A stretch of 64,000 nucleotides of DNA from an uncultured Bacteroidia bacterium (GCA_902789445.1 CADAOB010000008.1:1-64000), one strand, 5' to 3'; positions 26,585 through 35,993 are shown, counted from the first letter of the stretch. Numbers and translations: made by a program. Notes: generated by a model not told the origin, from the sequence alone.

Positions 26585-27772
26585 ATGAAATCGTTTGTCC
26601 TGTCGCTGGCCGTGCTGGCCGCCGCGCTGCTTTCCGGCGTGGCGGCGGCGCAGCCGGCGGACTCGCTGGCGCGGCGCGCAGCGCTCGCGGAAGCACGCTA
26701 CCTGAAGAGCATCTACAAGACGGACGCGGCCATTGAAAAGCTCTCGACGCTCGTGGCCCCGGGCGCATTCGACGAGGAAGTGCTTGCCGAACTGGCGGAC
26801 TGCCATTTCCAGAACGGAGACTATGAGACGGCGGCAGGGACTTACCAGATGCTGTCGCTGCAGGCACCGCAGAATGTCCTTTACCGGATCAAACAGATGC
26901 AACTGGCTTTCCGGATGAAGGACTACCTCGCTTGCGCGAAGATCGGTCGCGATGTGCTGGCAACCGATTCCATTCCGGCTGTTGCGGCGCTCGCCGGTGA
27001 CGCCTACAATCTGGCCGGTCGCGCCGATTCGGCCCTGCTGTGCTACCGGCAGGCACTCGTTCTCAAACCCCGCAACGAAACGGTTGTAAGCAAAGCTGCC
27101 AATATCCTCCTCGCCGAGAAGAATTACGACGGCGTGATCGGTCTGACCGGAGCCTACCTGGCCCTTGACCCGGACAACATCAACGTGGCGCCCATCCAGG
27201 GACTGGCCTGGTACCTGAAAGGGATCTATGACTCTTCCCTCGTAGTTTTCCAGAAGCTGGAAGACCGGGGCCTGGACAGTTATCCGCTGCACTACTATCT
27301 GGGACAAAGTCTCTGGCACACAGACGCGCCCAAGGCGGCTGACCGGGAACTGCAGCAGGCCTGGGCCATCGATTCGGCGGATGCCAGCCTGGCCCTGAGC
27401 ATCGCCACCGTCAAATCAGAATATCACCGGCCGCTGCGGGAGATCCGGCCCTGGCTGGACAAAGCCATGCAGATGATACAGCCCGATTCTTCCCTGGTCT
27501 CCCGCATCCACCAGCAATACGGACTGGGCTATTACCGCCTCCAGCAATTCGACCTGGCCATTCCACACTACCAGGAAGCCTATCGCTACAATCCCAAATT
27601 CACCTCCGCCCTTTCCACCATCGCCTACTGCTACGAACAGCAGAAGCAGTACAGGAAAGCGCTGGAATACTATGAGCGCTATCTGAAATTCGTCAAACCC
27701 GGTTCGAAAGGTTACGAATTCGCCAGAAAGAGCATCGAATTCCTGAAAGGCGAACTCTTCATGGAGGACTGA
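26585..27772 (+). CDS. Secreted tetratricopeptide-repeat protein
   Basis: A 395-residue protein with a signal peptide (MKSFVLSLAVLAAALLSGVAAAQ) and helical TPR-type repeats throughout, clearest at about 70-190 and in the C-terminal third (YGLGYYRLQQFDLAIPHYQEAY, ALEYYERYLKF). It probably acts as a periplasmic scaffold. It begins 1 base after the M56-TonB gene and is likely in the same transcript, so it may belong to that sensing module. No catalytic motif is seen. Confidence 0.85.
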   Translation: MKSFVLSLAVLAAALLSGVAAAQPADSLARRAALAEARYLKSIYKTDAAIEKLSTLVAPGAFDEEVLAELADCHFQNGDYETAAGTYQMLSLQAPQNVLYRIKQMQLAFRMKDYLACAKIGRDVLATDSIPAVAALAGDAYNLAGRADSALLCYRQALVLKPRNETVVSKAANILLAEKNYDGVIGLTGAYLALDPDNINVAPIQGLAWYLKGIYDSSLVVFQKLEDRGLDSYPLHYYLGQSLWHTDAPKAADRELQQAWAIDSADASLALSIATVKSEYHRPLREIRPWLDKAMQMIQPDSSLVSRIHQQYGLGYYRLQQFDLAIPHYQEAYRYNPKFTSALSTIAYCYEQQKQYRKALEYYERYLKFVKPGSKGYEFARKSIEFLKGELFMED

Positions 27773-27829
27773 TCTGCGGCCTGCTTTTTGTTGAAAAATC
27801 GCTCGTTTTATTACAAACCCCCTTGCCTC

Positions 27830-30799
27830 ATGCGAAACCCTCTCTTTTTCCTCCTGCTTTTGCTGATTCTGGCAGCACGCCCTGCCGCTGCCCAGGTTGT
27901 CATTTACGGCGGCAGCCTGTTCAATATGGACCAGGGAAGCGTCAAAGTCAAGGTGCTGGAAGAAGGAAGCGAAAACCCCGTTTCCTACGCTTCAGCGTAC
28001 CTGACGGCCAAAGGCGACACGCTGATCACCAACTTCACGCTGACCGATTCGACCGGCGTGGCCAATATCACCAAGGTGACCCGCGGAACCTATAACCTGA
28101 CCGTAGAGATGCTGGGTTACAAGACCTACCGGAAAGAGCACTATGTTTCATTCTCCTGGGACAAGCAGACCGTGGACCTGGGCACCATTCACCTGGCCCA
28201 GGATACCGAGATGCTCGACGCGGCCAAGGTTACGGCCATCGGCAATCCCATCGAGGTGCGGCAGGACACCGTCATCTTCAACGCCTCCTCCTTCATCATC
28301 GGGCAGAACCAGATGCTGGAAGACCTGCTCAAGCGGATGCCGGGCATGGAGGTATCCAGCGACGGCACGGTGAAATACAACGGCGAGACCATCCAGAAAA
28401 TCACCGTCGGCGGCAAGACTTTCTTCTTCGACGACCCGAAGATGGCCCTCAAGAACCTGCCGGCCAAGGTGGTCGATAAGGTGAAGGTCATCGACAAGGT
28501 GAGTGATTCCGAGCAGTTTACGGGCGTCGCCACCGACCGGGAGAAAGTGATGGACCTCGAATTCAAGCAGGAATTCAAGGATGGCTGGTTCGGCAATCTG
28601 GGCGGCGGCCTGGGCACCACGCTGGCCGGTGACCGCAAGGAAGAGATGGTGGATGACCGCGGACTCCTCTATACGGCCAACGCGATGGTATCGGGCTACA
28701 ACGAAAAGGACCAGATTACCGTGGTCGGCAGCGGCTCCAACGCCCCGATCACGGATGACGGCGGCGTGATCGTCGCATTCGGCCTGGTCGGCGAATTGGA
28801 CTTGGGCATGGGCGGCATCCAGACGAACCGCCAGCTGGGCGTCAATTACAACACGGAGCGCATCAAGAAGATGCAGACTTCCGCGATGGCCAGCTACAAC
28901 TACAATTTCGGGGACAGCCGCAGCCAGTCGCAGCGACAGACTTTCGTCACGGACGGAAGCGACATTCTCTCCGATGCTTCCACGAAACGCTTTGCATCCA
29001 ACGATGCTTTCAAGCTGGGGCTTGAGCTGAAGAACACTTCCCGCAAGAAGTTCCTCTTCAATTTCGAGCCGCAGTTCAACTACACCCTCGGAAAGACTGA
29101 AAGCTACAACGACAACGACGCCCGCCAGCGGGACGACGGCCTGCAGCTCAACCGTTCTTCTTCCAGCACCTACCTCGAATCGCGGCAGTTCAATCACAGC
29201 GCATGGCTCAGTGCCGGCATCCGGAAACTGGGCAACGACCGCCGCAGCCTCACGTTCAACGCAAACTGGTCGGTCAGCGACTACGACGCCGACAGCCGTG
29301 AATTTTCCCGGACCGAGCTCCGCGCGGCTGCCGACCCGGTCATCAAAGACCTTTTCTACGGGACCGACAACCGCAATTACACCGGGCGGGCAGGCATCTC
29401 CTATATCGAGCCGCTCGCCAAACTCTGGGTGCTTTCCGTTGATGTGAACGGCTTTGCTTCCGTGCGGGACAACAACAAGAACGCTTTCAACCGGACCAGC
29501 GGCGAGGCCGGCTTCGACGCCTCCGTGCTGGACAAGGGGAACTATCGCGAGCGCAACGACTACTACTCCACCGCGATGCGCAACGATTACTATTATTTGC
29601 AGGAAATCGTGCAGTTCCAATACAAGAAGGAACGGACGAGCGTCCAGCTGGGTTTCCAGCTGCAGGAATCCCTCAACGAGACCCGTTCCCGTTCGCTGGG
29701 ACGCGACACCCAGACCGGCATCGGCGAATGGCTGCTCGACTGGAGCCCCTATGTCAACCTCCGCTTCGGCAAAGCGCAGCGCGAACTGGGCATCTTTTAT
29801 ACCGGACGATCCAGTCAGCCTTCCAACAGCAACCTCATTCCGGTGCTCGACATCTCGGTTCCGACCCGGCAGCAGCTCGGCAACATCTACCTCCAGCCCA
29901 GTTTCCGCCAGAACCTGAATCTCAACCTGAGCCTGAACAACCCGCAGGCGCAGTGGAACTGCATGCTCTACGGAGGACTCAACATAACATCGCGCCAGAC
30001 CGTCACGGCCAGCTGGTTCGACAGCGACGGTATCCAGTACAGCATCCCGGTCAATTCCGCCAAGCCTTCCTTGAGTACAAATGTATTTACCACAGCCGGC
30101 GTACCGCTTTCCGCTGACAAGAAATTCCGCGCTTCCTTGAACGTCTCCGCCATTGCGACCCGCTCGGTCAGCTACCAGAATACGCGCCGGCTGGAAGGGC
30201 TGGATGCCGACAGCTTCGACTATGCCGCATTCATGGAACAGTTCTGGGGCGACAGTGGCGGCAGCAATTTCTACGCAGGCCGGAGCGGTTTCAGCGAGAG
30301 CCTCACCCATTCCCTCTACCTCATTCCGTCCCTGTCCTTCTCCTACCGCGGCGAACACCTGTCTGCCGGTCTGAGCGGCGGAACGGGTTACCGAAGTACC
30401 CACTATTCGCTCGACAGCGCCGCCGACACGCGGACCTGGGCCAGCAATATCGGCGGTCACTTTACCTGGACAACCCCGCACGAATGGGAGCTCAATTCCA
30501 ATGCGCATTATAACTTCTACAATGGCTATCCGGACGGTTTCTACACGCCGTACCTGGGTTGGAACGCCAGCGTGACCAAGAACATCAAGGCCTGGGCCAT
30601 CGGACTCCATTTCAATGACATCCTGAACTCCGCCCGCTCAACCTCGCATACGGTCACGGCCAACTACATCGAGGATTCCATGCGGAACCAGCTGGGCCGC
30701 CACATTTACGTGAGCGTCAGGTGGAATTTCGGCAAGCTGAACGCCGCCAAGAGCGGCAATGCCCGCCGCGCCGCCCTCCGGATGCAGGGGGCGTTCTGA
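27830..30799 (+). CDS. TonB-dependent-receptor-like outer-membrane barrel protein, paralogue 1
   Basis: A 989-residue exported protein: signal peptide ending AARPAAAQ, a carboxypeptidase-regulatory-like beta domain (about 40-120, GYKTYRKEHY), a plug-like region (QDTVIFNASSFI, LLKRMPGMEV, TVGGKTFFFDDP) and a long barrel with alternating strands, the type called outer-membrane beta-barrel family. Ligand unknown. ATG at 27830 is chosen for the signal peptide, although the frame is open to a TTG at 27788. It is paralogous over its whole length to the protein at 32992-35967. Confidence 0.87.
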   Translation: MRNPLFFLLLLLILAARPAAAQVVIYGGSLFNMDQGSVKVKVLEEGSENPVSYASAYLTAKGDTLITNFTLTDSTGVANITKVTRGTYNLTVEMLGYKTYRKEHYVSFSWDKQTVDLGTIHLAQDTEMLDAAKVTAIGNPIEVRQDTVIFNASSFIIGQNQMLEDLLKRMPGMEVSSDGTVKYNGETIQKITVGGKTFFFDDPKMALKNLPAKVVDKVKVIDKVSDSEQFTGVATDREKVMDLEFKQEFKDGWFGNLGGGLGTTLAGDRKEEMVDDRGLLYTANAMVSGYNEKDQITVVGSGSNAPITDDGGVIVAFGLVGELDLGMGGIQTNRQLGVNYNTERIKKMQTSAMASYNYNFGDSRSQSQRQTFVTDGSDILSDASTKRFASNDAFKLGLELKNTSRKKFLFNFEPQFNYTLGKTESYNDNDARQRDDGLQLNRSSSSTYLESRQFNHSAWLSAGIRKLGNDRRSLTFNANWSVSDYDADSREFSRTELRAAADPVIKDLFYGTDNRNYTGRAGISYIEPLAKLWVLSVDVNGFASVRDNNKNAFNRTSGEAGFDASVLDKGNYRERNDYYSTAMRNDYYYLQEIVQFQYKKERTSVQLGFQLQESLNETRSRSLGRDTQTGIGEWLLDWSPYVNLRFGKAQRELGIFYTGRSSQPSNSNLIPVLDISVPTRQQLGNIYLQPSFRQNLNLNLSLNNPQAQWNCMLYGGLNITSRQTVTASWFDSDGIQYSIPVNSAKPSLSTNVFTTAGVPLSADKKFRASLNVSAIATRSVSYQNTRRLEGLDADSFDYAAFMEQFWGDSGGSNFYAGRSGFSESLTHSLYLIPSLSFSYRGEHLSAGLSGGTGYRSTHYSLDSAADTRTWASNIGGHFTWTTPHEWELNSNAHYNFYNGYPDGFYTPYLGWNASVTKNIKAWAIGLHFNDILNSARSTSHTVTANYIEDSMRNQLGRHIYVSVRWNFGKLNAAKSGNARRAALRMQGAF

Positions 30800-30800
30800 T

Positions 30801-31436
30801 CTACCACTTGTTGTAGTGGATGTTTTCCGGTTTCCACTTGTTCTTGGGCGCGGGGCTCTCGGCGGGATAGCCAACCGGAACGATGGCGAGCGGCGTCACG
30901 GTCTCGGGGATGCCGAGATAGGTCCGGATGCGGTTCACGGAGCGCTCGATCGGATAGCAGGAAAGCCAGACGGCGCCCAGGTCCAGGGCCGTGGCGGCCA
31001 GCAGCAGATTTTCCGTGGCGGCCGAACAGTCTTCGTACCAGTAGGGATTCGGCTCCCGGACGGGTTCTGCATCCGGCGCGGCGCCGTGCGGCCGGCGCAG
31101 GCGGGTATTCTCGCCACAGACGACGATCACGGCGCCGGCCGTGACGACCATCTTCTTGTGGACCTCTCCACTATAGAGTCCCGCTTTCACTTCCTCATCG
31201 GTGATGACGATGAAACGCCACGGCTGTTCATTCGCGGCCGTCGGCGCCGCCATTGCGGCATCGAGCAAGGTATTGATCTGTTCTTCAGACAGTTTCTCGC
31301 CGGTGAAACCACGGATGCTGGTCCTGGCCTTGATCACTTCAAGCGCACTTTTGGGGGCGGGCTGCGCCTTTTTCCCGCAAGCGGCGGCCACCATCATCGC
31401 AGCCACCAGTGCCCCTATGAACAATGTTTTTTTCAT
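30801..31436 (-). CDS. Nitroreductase-family lipoprotein
   Basis: A 211-residue protein with a lipoprotein signal (MKKTLFIGALVAAMMVAAAC) followed by a nitroreductase domain: RTSIRGFTGEKLSEEQINTL with the FMN-binding Arg-Thr-Ser-Ile-Arg, MAAPTAANEQPWRFIVI, and LGAVWLSCYP with GIPETVTPLAIVPVGYPAE near the end. Such enzymes reduce nitro groups, quinones or flavins with NAD(P)H in the cytoplasm, so export of this one is unusual. Its stop codon is 1 base from the stop of the convergent barrel gene. Confidence 0.88.
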   Translation of the reverse strand: MKKTLFIGALVAAMMVAAACGKKAQPAPKSALEVIKARTSIRGFTGEKLSEEQINTLLDAAMAAPTAANEQPWRFIVITDEEVKAGLYSGEVHKKMVVTAGAVIVVCGENTRLRRPHGAAPDAEPVREPNPYWYEDCSAATENLLLAATALDLGAVWLSCYPIERSVNRIRTYLGIPETVTPLAIVPVGYPAESPAPKNKWKPENIHYNKW

Positions 31437-31440
31437 AGCA

Positions 31441-31448
31441 CAAAGATA
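31441..31448 (-). promoter_or_regulatory. -7 box very close to the nitroreductase start
   Basis: CAAAGATA on the + strand is TATCTTTG on the - strand. Only 4 bases separate it from the start codon, so a transcript made here would have almost no leader. No clear TTTG box is seen at the expected distance. Confidence 0.35.
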
Positions 31449-31467
31449 GAATAAATCTTTGAATCCT

Positions 31468-31584
31468 TGCGCTGCAACGGACGCATCAGGCAGTCAGCGA
31501 CTTATGCAAGGTGATACCCCTAAAAAGCAGAGGGGTCATCATCCGTAACGATCTGAACCACAAATGTGTACATTGCAGCAATTT
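31468..31584 (+). repeat. Dispersed palindromic element, copy B
   Basis: TGCGCTGCAACGGACGCA at the left end, a GACTTATGCAAGGTGATA segment, the central hairpin ACCCCT with AGGGGT, and the right end AATGTGTACATTGCAGCA align with copy A in the same orientation. It lies between the divergent nitroreductase and glutathione peroxidase genes. Confidence 0.7.
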
Positions 31585-31634
31585 TTCTGCGAGCGAGGTA
31601 AAACCCCGGAGCCGCAGAGGTGCAGGCGGACATA

Positions 31635-31675
31635 GTAGTCTGACATGGTAGTCTGACTTTATTTCGCTATCTTTG
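31635..31675 (+). promoter_or_regulatory. Promoter of the glutathione peroxidase gene with a 10-bp direct repeat
   Basis: TATCTTTG (-7 box) lies at 31668-31675, 11 bases before the ATG. GTAGTCTGAC occurs twice, at 31635-31644 and 31648-31657, spaced 13 bp, where the -33 region should be. The repeat could be a regulator binding site; this is inference. Confidence 0.5.
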
Positions 31676-31686
31676 TCGAAACCAAA

Positions 31687-32241
31687 ATGAAGAATAACGC
31701 CATGATTTACGATTTCACGATCACGACCGGTACGGGCGAAACGCTTTGCCTGGCTGACTATAAAGGAAAGGTCATCCTGATTGTCAACACAGCGACCGGC
31801 TGCGGATTTACGCCGCAGTATGCGCCTATCGAACAACTCTACAAGGACTATCACGACAAAGGCCTCGAGATTCTCGACATTCCTTGCAACCAGTTCGGCG
31901 GCCAGGCCCCGGGCTCAGACGAAGAGATCCACGCGTTCTGCACCCTCCATTTCAACACGACTTTCCCGCAGATGCGGAAAGCCGATGTCAACGGGCCGGA
32001 CGAACTGCCGCTCTATACCTGGCTGAAGTCCCAGAAAGGTTTCGCCGGTTTTGGCGACCATCCCAAGGCTGGCGTCCTGGGAAATCTCGCGGCCAAGTCC
32101 GATCCCGACTGGGCAACCTCTCCCGACATCAAGTGGAATTTCACCAAGTTCGTCGTTGACCGGGAAGGCACAGTCGTAGCCCGTTTCGAGCCCACCGACG
32201 ATATGGCCAAGGTTGAAAACTGCATCAAGGCCTTGCTGTAG
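31687..32241 (+). CDS. Glutathione-peroxidase-family thiol peroxidase
   Basis: Reduces peroxides; bacterial members with Cys at the active site usually use thioredoxin rather than glutathione. The 184-residue protein shows the tetrad C39 (NTATGCGFTPQY), Q73 (PCNQFGGQAPG), and W150-N151 (KWNFTKF). The peroxidatic residue is a TGC cysteine, not selenocysteine. No signal peptide, so it should be cytoplasmic. ATG at 31687 fits the promoter; a second in-frame ATG lies 15 bases on. DUF2461 follows 29 bases downstream. Confidence 0.93.
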   Translation: MKNNAMIYDFTITTGTGETLCLADYKGKVILIVNTATGCGFTPQYAPIEQLYKDYHDKGLEILDIPCNQFGGQAPGSDEEIHAFCTLHFNTTFPQMRKADVNGPDELPLYTWLKSQKGFAGFGDHPKAGVLGNLAAKSDPDWATSPDIKWNFTKFVVDREGTVVARFEPTDDMAKVENCIKALL

Positions 32242-32270
32242 CCAGCCGGCACACATACAAAGGTGCTGTC

Positions 32271-32948
32271 ATGAAGCAAATCCTGCATTTCCTCGAAAGA
32301 CTGTCCCGGCACAATGAGCGGGAGTGGTTCAATGCGCATAAGGAGGAGTATGTCAAGGCGCGGGAGGGGTTCACGGCGCTGACGGGACAGGTGCTGGACG
32401 GAATCCGGCGCTTTGACGACAGGATCGGGCTGCTGGATCCGTCGGCCTGTTGCTACCGCATCTACCGAGACCTGCGTTTCAGCAAGGACAAGACGCCTTA
32501 CAAGACCCACATGGGATTCTATATCAATCCCGGTGGCAAGAAATCGGGGTACAGCGGCTACTATTTCCATGTGGACGGAACGGGGCATCATATGCTTGCC
32601 GTCGGGGACATCTTTTTCGAGCCGGCCGTGCTCAAAATCCTGCGCGAAGACATCGAGATGGGCGGCGGCGATTTCCGGCAGATCCTCGCCGCCGTGGATC
32701 CGCGGCTGCATCTCGACCGGGAAGGCGCGCTGAAGCGGGTCCCCAACGGTTTCCCCGCCGACAGTCCGGATGCTGAATACCTGAAACTGAAGTCCTTCTG
32801 CCTCTTCTTCGAACCGGACGAGGATTTCATCCGCTCGCCTGGCCTGGCCGGTCGCCTCGTGGAAATCTTCCGGACCACCAAGCCTTTCCTCGACTACCTC
32901 AACCGCGCCATCGCATTCAGCCGCGACCCGGACGCAGATTCTTTGTAA
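32271..32948 (+). CDS. DUF2461-family protein
   Basis: A 225-residue protein that matches DUF2461 by its ordered motifs: FLERLSRHNEREWFNAHKEEY at the N-terminus, YRIYRDLRFSKDKTPYKTH near residue 62 and the YYFHVDG strand near 96. No signal peptide. The function of the family is not established. It probably shares the peroxidase transcript. Confidence 0.9.
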   Translation: MKQILHFLERLSRHNEREWFNAHKEEYVKAREGFTALTGQVLDGIRRFDDRIGLLDPSACCYRIYRDLRFSKDKTPYKTHMGFYINPGGKKSGYSGYYFHVDGTGHHMLAVGDIFFEPAVLKILREDIEMGGGDFRQILAAVDPRLHLDREGALKRVPNGFPADSPDAEYLKLKSFCLFFEPDEDFIRSPGLAGRLVEIFRTTKPFLDYLNRAIAFSRDPDADSL

Positions 32949-32991
32949 CTTTTCGTGTTGTTTTGCGTCCCGGAAGAAAACAAACGAATTT

Positions 32992-35967
32992 ATGCGAGTT
33001 AAACTGTTGCTGGCCCTTGCCGGCGCCTTTTTCTGGTCGATAACGGCAAACGCCCAATTCATTCCCGGTGGCATCTTCGAGAAGAATCAGGGCAGCGTCC
33101 TGGTCAAAGTGCTGGAGCAAGGATCCGACAAGCCTGTCCCTTACGCCTCGGCCTACCTGACGGCAAAGAATGATACCCTGATCACGAATTTCACGCTCAC
33201 GGACACGGCGGGCGTGGCCCGAATCCAGAAAGTCACGCGCGGCACCTATATGCTGACGGTCGAGATGCTGGGCTACAAGACCTACAGCAAGGAGCACTAT
33301 TTCTCCTTCAGTTGGGAGCGGGATTCCATCGACCTGGGCACCGTGTTCCTGGCCGAAAACGCCGAAGTGCTGGATGCAGCCCATGTCTCGGCGATCGGCA
33401 ATCCCATCGAAGTGAAGCAGGACACCATCATCTTCAACGCTTCTTCCTTCCTCATCGGGGAAAACCAGATGCTCGAAGACCTGCTCAAGCGGATGCCCGG
33501 CATGGAGGTTTCGAAAGACGGAACGGTGAAATACAACGGGGAATCCATCCAGAAAATCACCGTGGGCGGCAAGACTTTCTTTTTCGACGACCCGAAAATG
33601 GCCCTCAAGAACCTGCCGGCCAAGGTTGTGGACAAAGTCAAGGTCATCGACAAGGTGAGTGATTCCGAGCAGTTTACAGGCGTGGCCACCGAGCGGGAAA
33701 AAGTGATGGACCTGGAATTCAAGCAGGAATTCCAGAAAGGATGGTTCGGCAACGCCACGGTCGGCGCCGGTACGACACTGGCCGGCTCGCGCAAGGACGA
33801 GATGGTGGACAACCGCGGCTTTCTCTACAGCGGCAATGCCATGGTCTCGGGCTACAATGACAAGGACCAGATTGTCGTCGTAGGCGGCGCCTACAACGCG
33901 CCGATCGCCGATGACGGTGGCGTCGTCGTCATCCGGAATTCCGAAAACGAAGGTTCCGTCGTCATCGGCGGCGCAATGACAGACGGCGGCATCCAGGCCT
34001 ACCGCCAGGCAGGCGCCAACTACAACACCACGCGCATCAAGGGGATGGAGACCACGACGGCGGCCAACTACAACCACTCCTTCATCGATTCGCGCAGCCG
34101 CTCGGAGCGCAACACGTTCGTTTCAAGCGGCAGCGATATCTTTACCGAAACGGAAAACAAAAGTTTCTCGTCCGCCGACAACGCCAAAATCAACTTCGAA
34201 ATCAAGAATACCGACCGGAAGAAAATCCTGTTCTCCTTCGAGCCGGTTTTCCGCTATTCCGGAACAAAGACGGAACGCTACAACGAGAACAGTTCCCGCC
34301 AGACAGAAGACGGCCTGCACCTCAACAGCGCCACGGCCAGCAACTATGGCGAAAGTAGGCAGTTCGCGCACAACGCATCCTTCACGTTCGGCATCAAGGG
34401 CCTGGGTGACAAACGCCGCAACATCACGCTCTCCGGCTATTATTCCTTGTCCGACCAGCGCGGGGACAGCCGCGAATTCTCGCAGACCTTCCTGCAGGAT
34501 CCCGCCACGCCCGTTACCCGCGACCTGTTCTACGCGACGGGCACCCGCAACTACAGCGCAACCGCCCGCCTGAGTTATGTCGAACCGCTGGCCGAAAAAT
34601 GGACCCTCTCGCTTAACCTCAACGGCAACGGCTACTGGCGCAATTACGGAAAAGATGCGTTTGAGCGCTCGGCCGGACAAGCCGGGTTCAACGCTTCGGT
34701 CATCGACAAGAAGGACTATACCCGCAAAAACGAGTTTTACTCCAGCGCGACGGACAACCGCTATATCTATATCTACGAAATCCTACAGCTGCAGTACAAG
34801 AAGAACGCAACCTCCCTGCAGTTCGGTGCCCAGATGCAGGAGACGCTCAATGAGACCCGCGCCCGCTCGCTGGGCCGCGATACCGAAACCGGCCTGGGCG
34901 AATGGCTGCTGGACTGGAGCCCCTACCTCAACTTCCGCTGGGCGAAGCAGCAGGCCAGTTTCAATCTCTCCTACAGCGGCCGGTCCACCCGTCCCTCCGC
35001 CACCCTGCAGCTCCCCGTGCTGGACATTTCCGTGCCGACGCGGCTCCAGCTGGGCAACCTGTACCTGAAGCCGGCCTATACGCACAGCCTGAGCGGCAGC
35101 ATCTATTCGAACAATCCCCAGAAACAACGGAATTTCAACCTGTTCCTCTCCCTTTCGATGAACCGCAGGCAGATGGTCACGGCCAGCTGGTTCGACCCGA
35201 GCGGCATCCAGTACGCCATTCCGGTGAACTCCGCGAAACCGGCCTTCTCCGGCAACGTGTACTTCGGCTACCAGCTTCCCCTGACCCCGGACAAGCGGCT
35301 GCGGCTGCAGGGCGGTCTCAACGCGACGCTGAACCGCTCGGTCAGCTACCAGAACACCCGACGCATCCCGGGACTGGACGTCGATACCTTCGACTATGCC
35401 CGCTTTATGGAATCCTTCTGGGGCGATGAACGCGGCGGGCACTTCTATTCCGGAGAGAGCGGATTCAGCGAAAGCCTCACCCGCAATCTCAGGCTTGGCC
35501 CCAATCTCGGACTCAGCTACCGCGGAGACCGGTTCAATGTCAGCTTGAGGGGCGGCACAAGCTACCAGCAGGCGCATTATTCCCTGGACAGTGCCGCGGA
35601 CACCCGGACCTGGAGCAGCTTCGTCAACTTTGATACGGACTGGACCACGACGCACGGCTGGGAACTGGGCTCGGAGGCCGGATACCATTTCTACAAGGGA
35701 TTTCCGTCAGGCTACAACGAACCCTACGTGATGTGGAACATCCAGGTGACGAAGAATATCAAGCAGTTCGCCATCGGCTTCCACCTGAATGACGTGCTCA
35801 ACAGCACGCGGACCACGCGGCACATCGCCAGCGAGAACTATGTAGAAGACGTGATGTACAACCAGCTGGGCCGCAATATCGCTCTCACGCTGAAATGGAA
35901 TTTCGGCAAGTTGAATGCGACGCGGGGCCGCAAGGCCAGCAACGCCGCGATGGACATGATGTTCTGA
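32992..35967 (+). CDS. TonB-dependent-receptor-like outer-membrane barrel protein, paralogue 2
   Basis: A 991-residue exported protein (signal peptide ending SITANAQ), with the same architecture as the protein at 27830-30799: regulatory-like beta domain, plug-like region, long barrel. The N-terminal third is nearly identical between the two, including a 38-base stretch identical at DNA level (28484-28521 and 33640-33677), while the barrel strands and loops have diverged. This points to duplication with later conversion or strong constraint of the plug and divergence of the ligand-facing part. Ligand unknown. Confidence 0.87.
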   Translation: MRVKLLLALAGAFFWSITANAQFIPGGIFEKNQGSVLVKVLEQGSDKPVPYASAYLTAKNDTLITNFTLTDTAGVARIQKVTRGTYMLTVEMLGYKTYSKEHYFSFSWERDSIDLGTVFLAENAEVLDAAHVSAIGNPIEVKQDTIIFNASSFLIGENQMLEDLLKRMPGMEVSKDGTVKYNGESIQKITVGGKTFFFDDPKMALKNLPAKVVDKVKVIDKVSDSEQFTGVATEREKVMDLEFKQEFQKGWFGNATVGAGTTLAGSRKDEMVDNRGFLYSGNAMVSGYNDKDQIVVVGGAYNAPIADDGGVVVIRNSENEGSVVIGGAMTDGGIQAYRQAGANYNTTRIKGMETTTAANYNHSFIDSRSRSERNTFVSSGSDIFTETENKSFSSADNAKINFEIKNTDRKKILFSFEPVFRYSGTKTERYNENSSRQTEDGLHLNSATASNYGESRQFAHNASFTFGIKGLGDKRRNITLSGYYSLSDQRGDSREFSQTFLQDPATPVTRDLFYATGTRNYSATARLSYVEPLAEKWTLSLNLNGNGYWRNYGKDAFERSAGQAGFNASVIDKKDYTRKNEFYSSATDNRYIYIYEILQLQYKKNATSLQFGAQMQETLNETRARSLGRDTETGLGEWLLDWSPYLNFRWAKQQASFNLSYSGRSTRPSATLQLPVLDISVPTRLQLGNLYLKPAYTHSLSGSIYSNNPQKQRNFNLFLSLSMNRRQMVTASWFDPSGIQYAIPVNSAKPAFSGNVYFGYQLPLTPDKRLRLQGGLNATLNRSVSYQNTRRIPGLDVDTFDYARFMESFWGDERGGHFYSGESGFSESLTRNLRLGPNLGLSYRGDRFNVSLRGGTSYQQAHYSLDSAADTRTWSSFVNFDTDWTTTHGWELGSEAGYHFYKGFPSGYNEPYVMWNIQVTKNIKQFAIGFHLNDVLNSTRTTRHIASENYVEDVMYNQLGRNIALTLKWNFGKLNATRGRKASNAAMDMMF

Positions 35968-35993
35968 ACCGGTGAAAAAAAATAATCGGGATG

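Noticed and set aside
28148..30610. 820-codon open frame opposite the first barrel gene
   Set aside because: The + strand frame has a signal peptide and a paralogue; the antisense frame is a compositional shadow.
31687..32241. Selenocysteine peroxidase
   Set aside because: The active-site codon is TGC (cysteine) at residue 39 and no in-frame TGA occurs.
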